From NCBI GenBank assembly GCA_963662515.1, contig OY759675.1, positions 2,418,001-2,482,000 of the forward strand: a DNA stretch of 64,000 bases. The letters are read 5' to 3'. Positions 1 to 8,407 of the stretch are shown piece after piece (position 1 is the first letter of the stretch; the number at the start of each line of letters is the position of its first letter). The notes under the pieces were generated by a model. That model saw only the letters and a list, made by a program, of their open reading frames with translations. It ran no database searches and was not told where the DNA came from. The position numbers were made by a program, and so were the translations under genes. This DNA is from JAFGDI01 sp963662515. GTDB taxonomy: Bacteria > Planctomycetota > Phycisphaerae > Sedimentisphaerales > SM23-30.

Positions 1-375
1 ACCGGGCGTTTCCTGTGAGTACATAACTGCATAACCCTTAGTATGGCTAAAGGTACTGTCAACGGCTATAAGCAGATCGATACGATCAGCAAATCCGCCG
101 CCGCTGGCCAGAAAACAGTATCCTGCCAGCTCGCCATCGGGTTTAACCGCCTTGAAGTACTCTTTATCCTGCTCACTGGCATTAGCTGCCTTTTCATATA
201 CTACCGGCTCGAACTTACAGTCATCGCCCAGCAGGCGTTTCATGCTATTATCTCTTTTTACCACTTTATTGGCATCTATCCTGTCTCTCAGTGCCCCATT
301 CACTCCGGCGACCAGCAGGCCAAAAACCAGAGCAGCGGTAACTACCAGCCAGGAATCTTTAATAAACTTTATCAT
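1..375 (-). CDS. rnfG: RnfG, FMN-binding electron transport subunit (3' end outside window)
   Basis: The minus strand is open from an ATG at 375 to the window edge, giving the first 125 residues. The product starts MIKFIKDSWLVVTAALVFGL, one N-terminal membrane segment, and is followed by an extracytoplasmic domain that includes GYAVMYSQETPG, the conserved region ahead of the flavin site of RnfG/NqrC proteins. The threonine that carries the covalent FMN lies beyond the window. RnfG is a subunit of the Rnf complex, which couples ferredoxin:NAD+ electron transfer to Na+ or H+ transport at the cytoplasmic membrane. The gene lies 284 bp downstream of rnfD on the same strand, matching the usual D-G order, but the gap is filled with an intergenic repeat. 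The assignment is fairly sure given the RnfD neighbour. Confidence 0.85.
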   Translation of the reverse strand, partial: MIKFIKDSWLVVTAALVFGLLVAGVNGALRDRIDANKVVKRDNSMKRLLGDDCKFEPVVYEKAANASEQDKEYFKAVKPDGELAGYCFLASGGGFADRIDLLIAVDSTFSHTKGYAVMYSQETPG

Positions 376-659
376 CAGGATCTCACCTTATTATTAAAGT
401 AAAAATCAGTTAATATCAAATACAACTATATCTGTAATCGTTCACACGATTACGGTTAAAAGTCAAAAGTCAAAAGTTAAAGGTAAAAGGCTAAAAGTCA
501 AGGTTTTGGTGTTGAGGTAATCCGAAATCCCGAACTCGCTTCGGGAACGCGAAGCTATTTTAAATAATGATCAGTCTGGGCCACAGGCCGTATCCTTTAC
601 TTTTAACCTTTTATTTTTCACTTTTTACAATAACCGTGAACGGTTACCTATATCTTAAT
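376..659. repeat. Mosaic intergenic repeat between rnfG and rnfD
   Basis: The spacer holds iterations of an AAAAGTTAAAGGT-like short repeat (about 455-505) followed by the module TTGAGGTAATCCGAAATCCC plus the small hairpin CCCGAA-CTCGC-TTCGGG (about 512-560). The same modules recur near 4030, 19740, 26640 and 28860. The segment around 571-590 contains GGGCC-ACA-GGCC, where the related copy near 28950 has CGGCC-GAA-GGCCG. No coding capacity is evident. Confidence 0.8.
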
Positions 660-1721
660 TTATGGTCTGGGCAGGTCGCCAACAGGTTTGGGAGCGGTCC
701 AGATATCTATCAGCGGCGTTACGGCATTCATCAGCAAAACGGCATACATCACACCTTCAGGGTAACCGCCCTTGATGCGGATCAGCATAGTAAGAGCGCC
801 AACGCCCAGGCCAAAGATAAATCTGCCTCTTTTGGTAAGCGGGCAGGTAACCGGGTCTGTTGCTATAAAGAACGCACACATCATCAGCCCGCCGCTGGCC
901 AGATGCAAGAGCGGATGGGCATATAAAGCCGGATTATAAAGCCAGGCACCGGTCGAGATAAGACCGGCTGAACCCAGCACCCCTGCGGGAATATGCCAGG
1001 TAATAGTACCACGCAGCAGCAGGAAAATACCACCTATAAGCCAGGCAATAGCGCAAGTCTCGCCCAGCGAGCCGCCCTCTTTACCCGTAAAAGCATCTTT
1101 GATCAGACTGCTGGCAGATACGGCTGAAGCCTTCATTTCGGGGGTTTTCTCTTCATCGGCAGCATCCATAAGCGGCTGCTTGGCGATCTTAAGCGGCGTA
1201 GCCTGCGAAACGGCAACAACCGAGTGGCCTGAGGCATCAAGTTTTACACCACCAAAATCGACCTGGTCAGGCAAAACCCAGAATGTCATCATACTGCCAA
1301 AGCAGGCCATGAGAAAGGCCCGCCCTGCCATAGCCGGGTTGAATATATTACAGCCCAATCCGCCAAAAAGCATCTTGACCACCCCGATTGAAACTACCAT
1401 ACCCAAAGCTGCTGCCCAGAAAGGTATGGCCGGCGGTAAAGATAACCCCAGAATAACAGCCGCAACAATGGCACTGCCATCCAGAGCGGTCTGCTTTTTA
1501 CCCCGGACAAGATTAAAGACATACTCGGTAGCGACCGCGGTTAAAATGCAGGTAAAAAGCACTGTAACTGCCAGTAGTTTAAAATAGAACAAAGCTCCAA
1601 TTATAGCCGGGAGACAGCCAATAATGACCTCGGCCATAACCTTGCGGCTGGTGACCGGCTCACTTAAATGAGGCGACGATGAGACAATAAGCAATTTGCC
1701 TTCTTGCTGCGACTCTGTCAT
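660..1721 (-). CDS. rnfD: RnfD, membrane subunit of the Rnf complex
   Basis: This 353-residue polytopic membrane protein belongs to the NqrB/RnfD family, which carries covalently bound FMN in the Na+/H+-translocating ferredoxin:NAD+ oxidoreductase. The flavinylation motif is visible as SQATPL (residues 172-177, Thr175), and GLGCNIFNPAMAGRAF (about 121-136) is the other signature stretch. Several hydrophobic segments run through the protein (about 32-70, 84-118, 134-150 and 215 to the end). It precedes rnfG in transcription order. In typical rnf operons rnfC comes directly before rnfD, but here the upstream gene is a phosphomannose isomerase 304 bp away on the same strand, so rnfC is elsewhere or missing. 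Confidence 0.93.
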   Translation of the reverse strand: MTESQQEGKLLIVSSSPHLSEPVTSRKVMAEVIIGCLPAIIGALFYFKLLAVTVLFTCILTAVATEYVFNLVRGKKQTALDGSAIVAAVILGLSLPPAIPFWAAALGMVVSIGVVKMLFGGLGCNIFNPAMAGRAFLMACFGSMMTFWVLPDQVDFGGVKLDASGHSVVAVSQATPLKIAKQPLMDAADEEKTPEMKASAVSASSLIKDAFTGKEGGSLGETCAIAWLIGGIFLLLRGTITWHIPAGVLGSAGLISTGAWLYNPALYAHPLLHLASGGLMMCAFFIATDPVTCPLTKRGRFIFGLGVGALTMLIRIKGGYPEGVMYAVLLMNAVTPLIDIWTAPKPVGDLPRP

Positions 1722-2025
1722 AATTATCAGTAACTCACTTCCTTAAGACATGTTATTAAGTCACTTATGTAACAAAAGGGAAATTTTAACATAAGCGATA
1801 TTACAAATCAAGGCAATTCAGGTATTGATACCGGGTTTTTAGACAGGAAGGTATTGAAGTTTTTTTTAACCACTAATCACACTAAAAACACGAAATTAAA
1901 AGTGAAAGGTTAAAGGTCAAGGATTTCGGTGTACCTCAACTTTTTACCTTTTACTTTTTACTTTTCACTCTCTTATACCTGCGAGAGGACCACTCACAAA
2001 TGAGTGGCCCTCTCGGCTAACTGGT
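1722..2025. repeat. Intergenic repeat remnant upstream of rnfD
   Basis: About 1859-1980 carries fragments of the genome's mosaic repeat: TTTTTTTAACCACTAATCAC, ACACGAAATTAAAAGTGAAA and short AAAGTTAAAGGT-type iterations in both orientations. The remainder up to 1850 is A+T-rich and should hold the rnfD promoter, but no convincing -35/-10 pair was picked. A small palindrome, GAGAGGACCACTCACAAATG and its partner GAGTGGCCCTCTC (about 1983-2013), lies just downstream of the manA stop codon and may act as a terminator or processing hairpin for manA. Confidence 0.6.
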
Positions 2026-3042
2026 TTAATACTTTACACTGCCCGGTGTGGTTATCAGTATGATCGAGTCATTATCATATTCGATAGTGCCAGGCACACC
2101 GGCTGGATAAACTACCGCAGTTCCCAGCGACATGGTCAGGGCCTGATCGGGCTGCTGCTGGCTGTATATTTTACCGGTGCCGCCGGCCTGATAGACCATA
2201 AGCGGCACAGAAGGAGTAAATGTCCTTTTGCCCGGCTTGCCCTTGATCTCGGCTACAGTAAAGAACTGGCAATCGACCAGCAACCGGGCGAGTCCCATTT
2301 CGGCAGCCACAGCCATAATATCATCGGTTACCTTACCGCCTTTACCCACGCGGGCCTGCAGGCGGGCCGGATCAAAACAGCTCGAATCCAGCGACTGTTC
2401 AATATGCAGCTCGCGTCCCTTACCATTGGCATCGACGCGATCCCAATCGTAGAGCCGGAAAGTTGTTGTCGAACGGGTTCCGATTTCCGCAACCAGCAGA
2501 TCAGCACCCAGGGCGTGAACCATACCGGCGGGAATATAGAATATATCACCTGCCTTGGCCGGATGCTGACAGAGCAGACTGGCGGTAGTTTTATTTTCGA
2601 TAGCGGCGGCCATTGATTCGCGGGTTACACCGGCTTTAAGACCGGCATAAACAAAAGCGCCCGGCTTGGCATCGATAACATACCAGCATTCATCTTTGGG
2701 CCGATATTCGGGGAATTTTGCCGCCAGATCGTTGTCCGGGTGAACCTGTACGCTCAGGGCATCGCTGGTATCAATATACTTATTGAGCATATTGAAATAC
2801 TTTTCGCACTGATCGGCGGCAAAGCCAAACTTTACCCCCGCTGTCTCGAGAAACTCACGGAACGACTTACCGGCATAAGGGCCGTTCTCGATCACCGACT
2901 GCTCTGTAGGAGTATCAACACAAAGCCAGCATTCGCCCACCGGCTGGGTAAGATGCTCACCACCGCAGAGACTCTTGAATCGTTCCGTGCCCCAAAGCAC
3001 TTCTTTTAACACCGGCTTAAACTTAAATGGTACTAAATTCAT
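2026..3042 (-). CDS. manA: Mannose-6-phosphate isomerase, class I
   Basis: The 338-residue protein interconverts fructose 6-phosphate and mannose 6-phosphate, feeding GDP-mannose and related sugars for surface polysaccharide. The zinc ligands of type I isomerases can be recognised: Gln99 and His101 in LSVQVHPDND, Glu118 in PKDECWYV, and His176 in IPAGMVHALG. The length fits the short bacterial (Bacillus-like) branch. The ATG at 3042 has AAGGA about 7 bases upstream. It is flanked on both sides by intergenic repeats, so it is probably transcribed alone. It fits the sugar-nucleotide theme of the neighbourhood. Confidence 0.92.
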   Translation of the reverse strand: MNLVPFKFKPVLKEVLWGTERFKSLCGGEHLTQPVGECWLCVDTPTEQSVIENGPYAGKSFREFLETAGVKFGFAADQCEKYFNMLNKYIDTSDALSVQVHPDNDLAAKFPEYRPKDECWYVIDAKPGAFVYAGLKAGVTRESMAAAIENKTTASLLCQHPAKAGDIFYIPAGMVHALGADLLVAEIGTRSTTTFRLYDWDRVDANGKGRELHIEQSLDSSCFDPARLQARVGKGGKVTDDIMAVAAEMGLARLLVDCQFFTVAEIKGKPGKRTFTPSVPLMVYQAGGTGKIYSQQQPDQALTMSLGTAVVYPAGVPGTIEYDNDSIILITTPGSVKY

Positions 3043-3316
3043 TTATTTTCCTTAATATTAAATATCTTTAACCACGAATCACACAAAATTTAGATTCTTT
3101 CTTTTTTTCGTGTATTTAGTGTGCTTAGTGGTTAACAAAAAAAACTTCAATACCTTCATGAACTTCATGGTAAAAAATTCTTTAACCACGAATCACACGA
3201 ACTACACGAAATTTAAATTTCTGTAATCGTTCACGGAAAAGTAGCACAACCGGTTGAGGTGATCCGAAATCCGCCTCAGGCTGGGTTGTGATTATGCATA
3301 CCATATAGGTATAATT
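3043..3316. repeat. Mosaic intergenic repeats between manA and hepT
   Basis: Two AACCACGAATCACAC-type arms (about 3070 and 3182) and opposite-strand arms of the TAGTGGTTAAC type make partial hairpins. The fragment CTTCATGAACTTCATGGTAA (about 3154-3173) is the same module found in the tandem arrays at 22-25 kb. At about 3242-3293, GTAGCACAACC and GGTTGTGATT enclose a GAGGTGATCCGAAATCC segment with CCGCCTCAGGCTG. The related copy at 21402 has GTAGCACAAGC and GCTTGTGATT round a different, shorter loop. Confidence 0.7.
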
Positions 3317-3640
3317 TCAAATTTCCTTGAGTAATTTCTCCAGTTCATTTATCTCATTTTGAATCGTTTGCCAGAGAATATCAACATCAACACCAAAATA
3401 CTGATGTATCAGAGTATTTCTCATTGCTTTCATCTGCTGCCATGGAACACGGGAGTGCCTGCTGCGAAATTCTTCACTAATATTTGCAGCAGCCTCACCA
3501 ATGATCTCAAAATTACGAATTACCGCATCTATCCTCATACTATCAGCGGAGAAGTCAGCGAAGGTAATACCGCAACAATATTCCCTGATCTTAGCAATGG
3601 AATCAAGAATATGGCAAACATATACACTATCACTTCTCAT
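3317..3640 (-). CDS. hepT: HepT-like toxin (DUF86)
   Basis: This 107-residue protein has the HEPN-family HepT signature R-x4-H-x-Y, visible as RNTLIHQY near residue 74. HepT proteins are toxins, described as RNases, that are inactivated when the cognate MntA adds AMP to the tyrosine of this motif. The start at 3640 overlaps the 3' end of the upstream antitoxin-type gene by 11 bp, the usual coupled arrangement. The pair is isolated and repeat-flanked, consistent with horizontal acquisition, although no mobile-element gene is nearby. Confidence 0.88.
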   Translation of the reverse strand: MRSDSVYVCHILDSIAKIREYCCGITFADFSADSMRIDAVIRNFEIIGEAAANISEEFRSRHSRVPWQQMKAMRNTLIHQYFGVDVDILWQTIQNEINELEKLLKEI

Positions 3641-3935
3641 ATACCAGCTCCGCCTGAGAAATCACTTCCTCTCTGAAATAATCGCTCAGAGCCTTCTCGG
3701 TCAGCAGGTCAATGCGGCAGCCAAGATCCCTCTCCAGATTTTCCCTGATCTCTGCAAAAGCCAGTAAACCTATCTTACTGCCCGGTACAAAACTTATCAG
3801 CAGGTCAAGATCACTATCAGCATGGCTCTGACCATTAATATGTGAACCAAAAACACTTACAGATTGAATAGCAGCGTAATATCTATCTGTCTGTAATGAT
3901 TTACAAATCTTACTTTTTAATTCAGTTGCCAACAT
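3630..3935 (-). CDS. mntA: MntA-like nucleotidyltransferase antitoxin
   Basis: The 101-residue protein carries the minimal nucleotidyltransferase motif GS-x10-D-x-D, seen as GSHINGQSHADSDLD near residues 31-45. MntA enzymes AMPylate and silence their HepT partner. It lies immediately upstream of hepT and overlaps it by 11 bp, so the two are almost certainly co-transcribed, antitoxin first. The start is the ATG at 3935. Confidence 0.87.
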   Translation of the reverse strand: MLATELKSKICKSLQTDRYYAAIQSVSVFGSHINGQSHADSDLDLLISFVPGSKIGLLAFAEIRENLERDLGCRIDLLTEKALSDYFREEVISQAELVYEK

Positions 3936-4440
3936 ATTTCAATAGCACCAGCCAGCAGTAAACTTTTTTGTCACCGTTCATACGGTTATAGTAACGAGTA
4001 AAAGGTGAAAAGTAAAAAGTAAAAGGTTGAGGTACACCGAAAGCCCGAACTCGCTTCGGGGTCGCGAAGCTATTTTCACTTTTAACTTTTAACTATTCTT
4101 TTAGTGTATTTAGTGTTTTTCGTGGTTAAAAAAATATTAGCAGCGTAAACGCTGAACTCTTACAAAAAAAACTTCAATACCTTCATGAACTTCATGGTAA
4201 AAAATTCTTTAACCACGAATCACACGAACAACACGAAATTTAAATTAATAAAACCAGATGCCACGGCAAGTTTCGCCCGTGCGGCGTAAGCACTGTTTTT
4301 CGTGGTTAAATAAATCTTCCTGCGTTTTCCATGGTCGTTATCACCAGTATCACTACCGGAAATACCAATATTACCCATAAATACACCGGAATTCAACCTA
4401 TTTTGCCCGATTCTGCCCTTTGATCAGCATCTGCTCATAA
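3936..4440. repeat. Mosaic intergenic repeats
   Basis: The stretch contains the AAAAGTAAAAGGT iteration (about 3998-4030), a GGTACACCGAAAGCCCGAAC module with the CCCGAA/TTCGGG hairpin (about 4032-4075), and an AACCACGAATCACACGAA arm with its opposite-strand partner. The copy at about 4247-4310 reads GCCCGTGCGG directly into CGTAAGCACTG. The copies in the 22-25 kb arrays carry an extra CCCGAA-GCAAG-TTCGGG hairpin plus ATAAACTCCAG at this same point. No gene was seen. Confidence 0.75.
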
Positions 4441-4483
4441 AAAAACCGCCGGCCCGGCCCGATACGGCCCGAACGGCGGTTTA
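4439..4483 (-). terminator. Rho-independent terminator of the PEP-CTERM gene
   Basis: AAACCGCC and GGCGGTTT (about 4443-4482) enclose further GGCCCG/CGGGCC pairing. On the minus strand the stem ends in seven T residues (complement of 4439-4445). It lies about 45 bases past the stop codon of the gene ending at 4526. Confidence 0.85.
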
Positions 4484-4525
4484 TTTATACTATAATTGCA
4501 TTTTTGTCCTGTATATTCTCCCGAC

Positions 4526-5137
4526 TCAGAAGCTCCTTCTGCGTTTAATGAGTAAACCCAGACCACCAGCCAGCATAGCAGCGGTCAGCGGCTCAGGGAC
4601 AATATCATAACCTTGTGCCAATTCGCTGACAGTGGCCGGTTCGGTACTGCCATCATTATAATACAGAACCACGATCAGGGCATGAACATCATGCCAGCCG
4701 CCGGTGAGAGCCTCAAAACGGTTAAAGGTGGTATAGGACAGATTCAAATCCGTTCCGCTGAAATTACTGATCTCATAGACGGTATTAGCCTGAATACCGC
4801 TGCTGAGATAGCAATCCTGAGCTAACTGAGCACATTGTGACTGACTGGGATAGTCAATCTTATATGTCAGTTCCAGTTTGGTTATAGCACTGGCATCGAT
4901 ATCATTAAAATCAATAGCGACATCATAACGCCAGGTATTCTCGAAATCGGGAATATAAACCGACTCTACCGCAAGAATATCCGGGTGCAGCGGGCAGCGG
5001 TGCAGCTCTTTGAGCGGAGTTGCGGTAACCGAAACGATCGGAGCGGCCTGCACACTGTCGGCGAAAACGGCGAAAACCGCTACAAATATCACGACCAGGG
5101 CCAAAAGCCCGGTTTTTTTATTACTGAATTTTAACAT
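4526..5137 (-). CDS. Secreted PEP-CTERM protein of unknown function
   Basis: From the ATG at 5137 the product is 203 residues. It starts MLKFSNKKTG, followed by a hydrophobic segment and a signal-peptidase site near VQAAP. The C-terminus reads VPEPLTAAMLAGGLGLLIKRRR: a PEP motif, a hydrophobic helix and a basic tail, the exosortase sorting signal. The middle part has no recognised fold. The reading frame continues upstream to an ATG at 5179, but 5137 is preferred because it gives a clean signal peptide and has GAAAGG about 10 bases upstream. No exosortase gene lies in the window. A good terminator follows. Confidence 0.8.
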   Translation of the reverse strand: MLKFSNKKTGLLALVVIFVAVFAVFADSVQAAPIVSVTATPLKELHRCPLHPDILAVESVYIPDFENTWRYDVAIDFNDIDASAITKLELTYKIDYPSQSQCAQLAQDCYLSSGIQANTVYEISNFSGTDLNLSYTTFNRFEALTGGWHDVHALIVVLYYNDGSTEPATVSELAQGYDIVPEPLTAAMLAGGLGLLIKRRRSF

Positions 5138-5427
5138 AAACACCATACCTTTCTTTAATTTACAACTTTTCCAAATCATTTACATCTTTCAGACTCACAT
5201 ACTTCTGCCTGAGGGCTAAAATACCATAAAACAGGACATAATAGCAACTACACTTTAATTTTAAGCCTGCCTGCCTGAAAAAGACCAGAAAAATCCGGAA
5301 AAATTTTAAAAATGTGTAAAGAAAGGAAACTTCACTCGATCTCCTCCACCAAAATGGCAATCACAAGAGCCAAATGATAATCAGAAGAGAAAAAGTCTTA
5401 TACAAATAGAATAAAAACAAACAGAGA

Positions 5428-6567
5428 TCAAGCCGGACGAAATTGTTTTACAAAATCAACTGTATGATGAATAGTAGATTCACTGGTTCGCAAATGCAAT
5501 GGTAGGTTTATAACATCCCGGCTGGCTTTTTCCGCTTCCGGGCATGATCCTGCTATATAATCATAAAGGTGCATAGGTGTTTCTATTGGATGTAAAGGGC
5601 ATTCAAACCATGTTCCAATCTCGACTCGGGCAGCAGGTGCCTCATCGATTGCCTTTTGTTTATCAGAAACCCGCAGCGGATAACGAACCAATGATGGTTT
5701 CATATAATCCGGAATCGCTGGGATATCAAAACCAGCTTCAGTGAGCAGCTTATCATAGAGCATTGCCATTTTCTGGCGATGGGCAATATTAGCCGCAATT
5801 TTTTTCATCTTCTTATAGCCGGCATTAGCCTGCATACGACCCATAGCAGTAAAGAAATCCTCTGCCATAGTCGGGGTAAATTCTGCACAACTAGATGAGC
5901 CAACAACAAGCCCCTTTTTGGTCAACCAGCGGAACAGATCAGCAATCAGAGCTGTGGTTTTAGGATATATTATTGCACCGTAAACCATTCGCTGAGCAGC
6001 CAGCATAAATTCTGACTTAAATGATGGTTGCTTTAATTCCTTTTCGCACAAATCCATAAGAGCTTCACTAAGCAGCCTGTCATGCGAAACCGCCATACCA
6101 CCTAAACCCGTAGTAAAAGGCTTATTCCACTGAAATGAGAAATACGCCGCCTTGCCAAAAGTTCCACAGAGTTTACCCTTATATTCAGAGCCCATAGCCA
6201 AACAGCAATCCTCTACTACAGCAATATTATGCCTTGCTGCAATTGCCATTACTTCATCCATTTCGCAGGGATATCCATAAGTATGCTGAGCCAGAATAAC
6301 CTTTGTTCTTGATGTAATTGCCGCTTCGAGCAAATCCATCCTCATATTATAAGTTACCGGCTCAATATCAACATAAACCGGCTTAGCCCCCACATACTTG
6401 ATCGGATTAACATCCATCACACAGGTATATCCAGGAAGAATCACTTCATCACCAGAGCCAATACCCATAGCACGCAATAAACCATACAATGCCACACGCG
6501 CTTTCCAGAAGGAAAAAGCGTTGTCGGCTGAAAAATACTCAGTAAATTGTTTTTCGAATTTATTCAT
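5428..6567 (-). CDS. DegT/DnrJ/EryC1/StrS-family sugar aminotransferase
   Basis: This 379-residue PLP-dependent enzyme probably transaminates a nucleotide-linked keto-sugar. The fold-type I features are present: a GSGDEVILPGYTC loop (about 37-49), VVEDCC with the PLP-ring Asp120, and SFQWNKPFTTGLGGM with the probable Schiff-base Lys149. That motif departs from the common SFHxxKxxTTGEGG form. It overlaps the upstream acetyltransferase by 4 bp and ends the polysaccharide operon. An aminotransferase plus a GNAT enzyme recalls PseC/PseH, and the FnlA intermediate is chemically the PseC substrate, so a 4-acetamido sugar is possible. The substrate cannot be read from the sequence. Confidence 0.85.
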   Translation of the reverse strand: MNKFEKQFTEYFSADNAFSFWKARVALYGLLRAMGIGSGDEVILPGYTCVMDVNPIKYVGAKPVYVDIEPVTYNMRMDLLEAAITSRTKVILAQHTYGYPCEMDEVMAIAARHNIAVVEDCCLAMGSEYKGKLCGTFGKAAYFSFQWNKPFTTGLGGMAVSHDRLLSEALMDLCEKELKQPSFKSEFMLAAQRMVYGAIIYPKTTALIADLFRWLTKKGLVVGSSSCAEFTPTMAEDFFTAMGRMQANAGYKKMKKIAANIAHRQKMAMLYDKLLTEAGFDIPAIPDYMKPSLVRYPLRVSDKQKAIDEAPAARVEIGTWFECPLHPIETPMHLYDYIAGSCPEAEKASRDVINLPLHLRTSESTIHHTVDFVKQFRPA

Positions 6568-7172
6568 ATAATCTCCTTAAAATCGTAAATATATCTATTC
6601 ATTTTGCGACCTTCAGATGTTTCGTAACTACTTTCCAGTTTCCAACCCAAACTCTGATAAAAACCATTTACGGCATCATTATTATTTTTATCAGTCGTTA
6701 GAAAGCACCCATTACTACTTCTTGCCTTTGCTTCATTAAGCCAAGCTTCAACCAAAGCCTTACCAACGCCCTTTCCCTGCACATCAGGACTTACCGCAAT
6801 TGAACTCAGCAAGGATCGCTTTGGTCCTTCTTGTGGAGCCTCACCACGATAAAAAACCGCACGGAACAATCTGCCAATTACAGAAGGTCTTTTTATTACC
6901 GCGCCAATACTGGCAAGGCAAAATGCATACCAGCGTCTTTTTAATAATCGCTTAAAATAACCATCAGGGATCAGTGGTCCGACAATGGCTCCTAAAACTT
7001 TTCCATCTTCAATAGCAACAAAACCAATACCAGCGTCATCAGTCAAAAATGAACTGTAAAATTCACGAAGAAATCTCGGCCCCAGAAAAGTCAGGAAAAA
7101 ATCTGGGAACGCTTTAATATGAACATCAACGACATCTCTGATTAGCTCTTTTTTTATATAAACAACTTCCAT
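6564..7172 (-). CDS. GNAT-family N-acetyltransferase
   Basis: The 202-residue protein has the acetyl-CoA binding motif A of GNAT enzymes, SIAVSPDVQGKGVGKALV (about 124-141), followed by a motif-B-like NGFYQSLGWKLE. It probably acetylates the amino group made by the adjacent aminotransferase, which would complete an N-acetylated amino sugar. Both ends are coupled: 1 bp overlap with the upstream glycosyltransferase and 4 bp with the downstream aminotransferase. The specific acceptor is unknown. Confidence 0.85.
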   Translation of the reverse strand: MEVVYIKKELIRDVVDVHIKAFPDFFLTFLGPRFLREFYSSFLTDDAGIGFVAIEDGKVLGAIVGPLIPDGYFKRLLKRRWYAFCLASIGAVIKRPSVIGRLFRAVFYRGEAPQEGPKRSLLSSIAVSPDVQGKGVGKALVEAWLNEAKARSSNGCFLTTDKNNNDAVNGFYQSLGWKLESSYETSEGRKMNRYIYDFKEII

Positions 7173-8407
7173 TACTTTTTTGCCCTTTCAAACTGTTGTA
7201 TCAATCTCTCAACCCCGATTTTAATAGACATTTCGTTATCATAAAACTGTTTCCCATTTCGGCCAAATTCTTCTCTTTTTGATGCAGGCATAGAAACAAA
7301 CTGTATAATTGCTTCAGCAATGCTTTGCGGATTCTCAGGTTCACACACAAGGCCAGCCTTAGCCTGTAATACAACATCGGCAGCATCCCCATTAACACAT
7401 ATCAATATTGGTTTCCCAATAGCAAGATACGCCTGGGTTTTAGAGGGTACAGTAATTTCAAAAAGTGGGTCCTTACGCAAATGAACCAATAATACATCAG
7501 CAAGTTTGAGTATTGAGCCAATTTCCTCAACAGATTTTCTGCCATGAAATATAACATTACTAAGTTTTTTTTCTGCAACTTTTTTCTGCAATATCTCAAC
7601 AGAAATGCCTGATCCGATAAATACAAACTGTACCTGTGGGCAACAATTTCTAATTAGCTCTGCTGCATCAATAACAGCTTCCAAAGCTTGAGCATTACCC
7701 ATATTACCTGCAAATACTATATTAAACTTTCCTGTAAAACCAAGCTTATCTGCCAAACCAGCTACAGGTTCAGCCGCATTTACAATGAGCTCATCACACC
7801 AGTTATAAATAAGTTCTATTTTATTTTCAGGAACACCCCGTTCAATAAGTCTTTTCTTCATACCCGGTGCAATTACAACTATTCGCGAAGCCATTTGGTA
7901 ATTTATTTTGCAATATTGATGCAAAAGCTTCATTCCCATGCCACTATCAAACATTCCGGTTGAAGACAGAGAATCTGGCCATAGATCCTGTATCTGAAAA
8001 ACAAAGGGGATTCTTTTCAACAATTTCAACAAAATCGATGGGAAGCCTATTGTTGCTGGACCCTGCACCACAAAAGCAACATCTGCCTTTTTTGTCATGA
8101 TTGGTCCAAAAATAGCCTGTGAAATAGAAAGGGATGCATAGCTCAATATTCTCTTGATTGAAGATTGATTATGACTGGGATAAAGTGGAACCCGGTTTAC
8201 CATAATCCCATCCATATTTTCTTTCATAAAGAACTTATTGCGATACCCATCATAAATCCTGCCTCCGGGATAATTTGGGAACCCCGTCAGAATCTCAACT
8301 TCGTGTCCTCTACTGACAAGTTCTTTTGCAAGTGGAAGTCCAAAAAAGAAATTAGGCTCAGGCTGAAAATAATGTGCAATAAATAATATCCGCATACAAA
8401 ACACCAT
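7172..8407 (-). CDS. wbuB: WbuB-like family 4 glycosyltransferase (probable L-FucNAc transferase)
   Basis: This GT-B glycosyltransferase of about 410 residues starts with the family-typical MRILFIAHYFQPEPN, followed by LTGFPNYPGG, QIQDLWPDS and a C-terminal donor-site region near VPSKTQAYLAIGKPILI. Enzymes of this type follow fnlABC in several O-antigen and capsule loci and transfer N-acetyl-L-fucosamine, and the order here is the same. An ATG at 8407 overlaps the fnlC stop codon by one base (TGATG); a second ATG at 8395 gives the more family-like MRILF start. A GTG at 8410 is also in frame. The transferase specificity rests on context. Confidence 0.85.
   Translation of the reverse strand: MVFCMRILFIAHYFQPEPNFFFGLPLAKELVSRGHEVEILTGFPNYPGGRIYDGYRNKFFMKENMDGIMVNRVPLYPSHNQSSIKRILSYASLSISQAIFGPIMTKKADVAFVVQGPATIGFPSILLKLLKRIPFVFQIQDLWPDSLSSTGMFDSGMGMKLLHQYCKINYQMASRIVVIAPGMKKRLIERGVPENKIELIYNWCDELIVNAAEPVAGLADKLGFTGKFNIVFAGNMGNAQALEAVIDAAELIRNCCPQVQFVFIGSGISVEILQKKVAEKKLSNVIFHGRKSVEEIGSILKLADVLLVHLRKDPLFEITVPSKTQAYLAIGKPILICVNGDAADVVLQAKAGLVCEPENPQSIAEAIIQFVSMPASKREEFGRNGKQFYDNEMSIKIGVERLIQQFERAKK

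Noticed and set aside
5160..5360. 66-codon minus-strand frame upstream of the PEP-CTERM gene
   Set aside because: No ribosome site, no domain, and it overlaps the likely promoter and leader of the PEP-CTERM gene.
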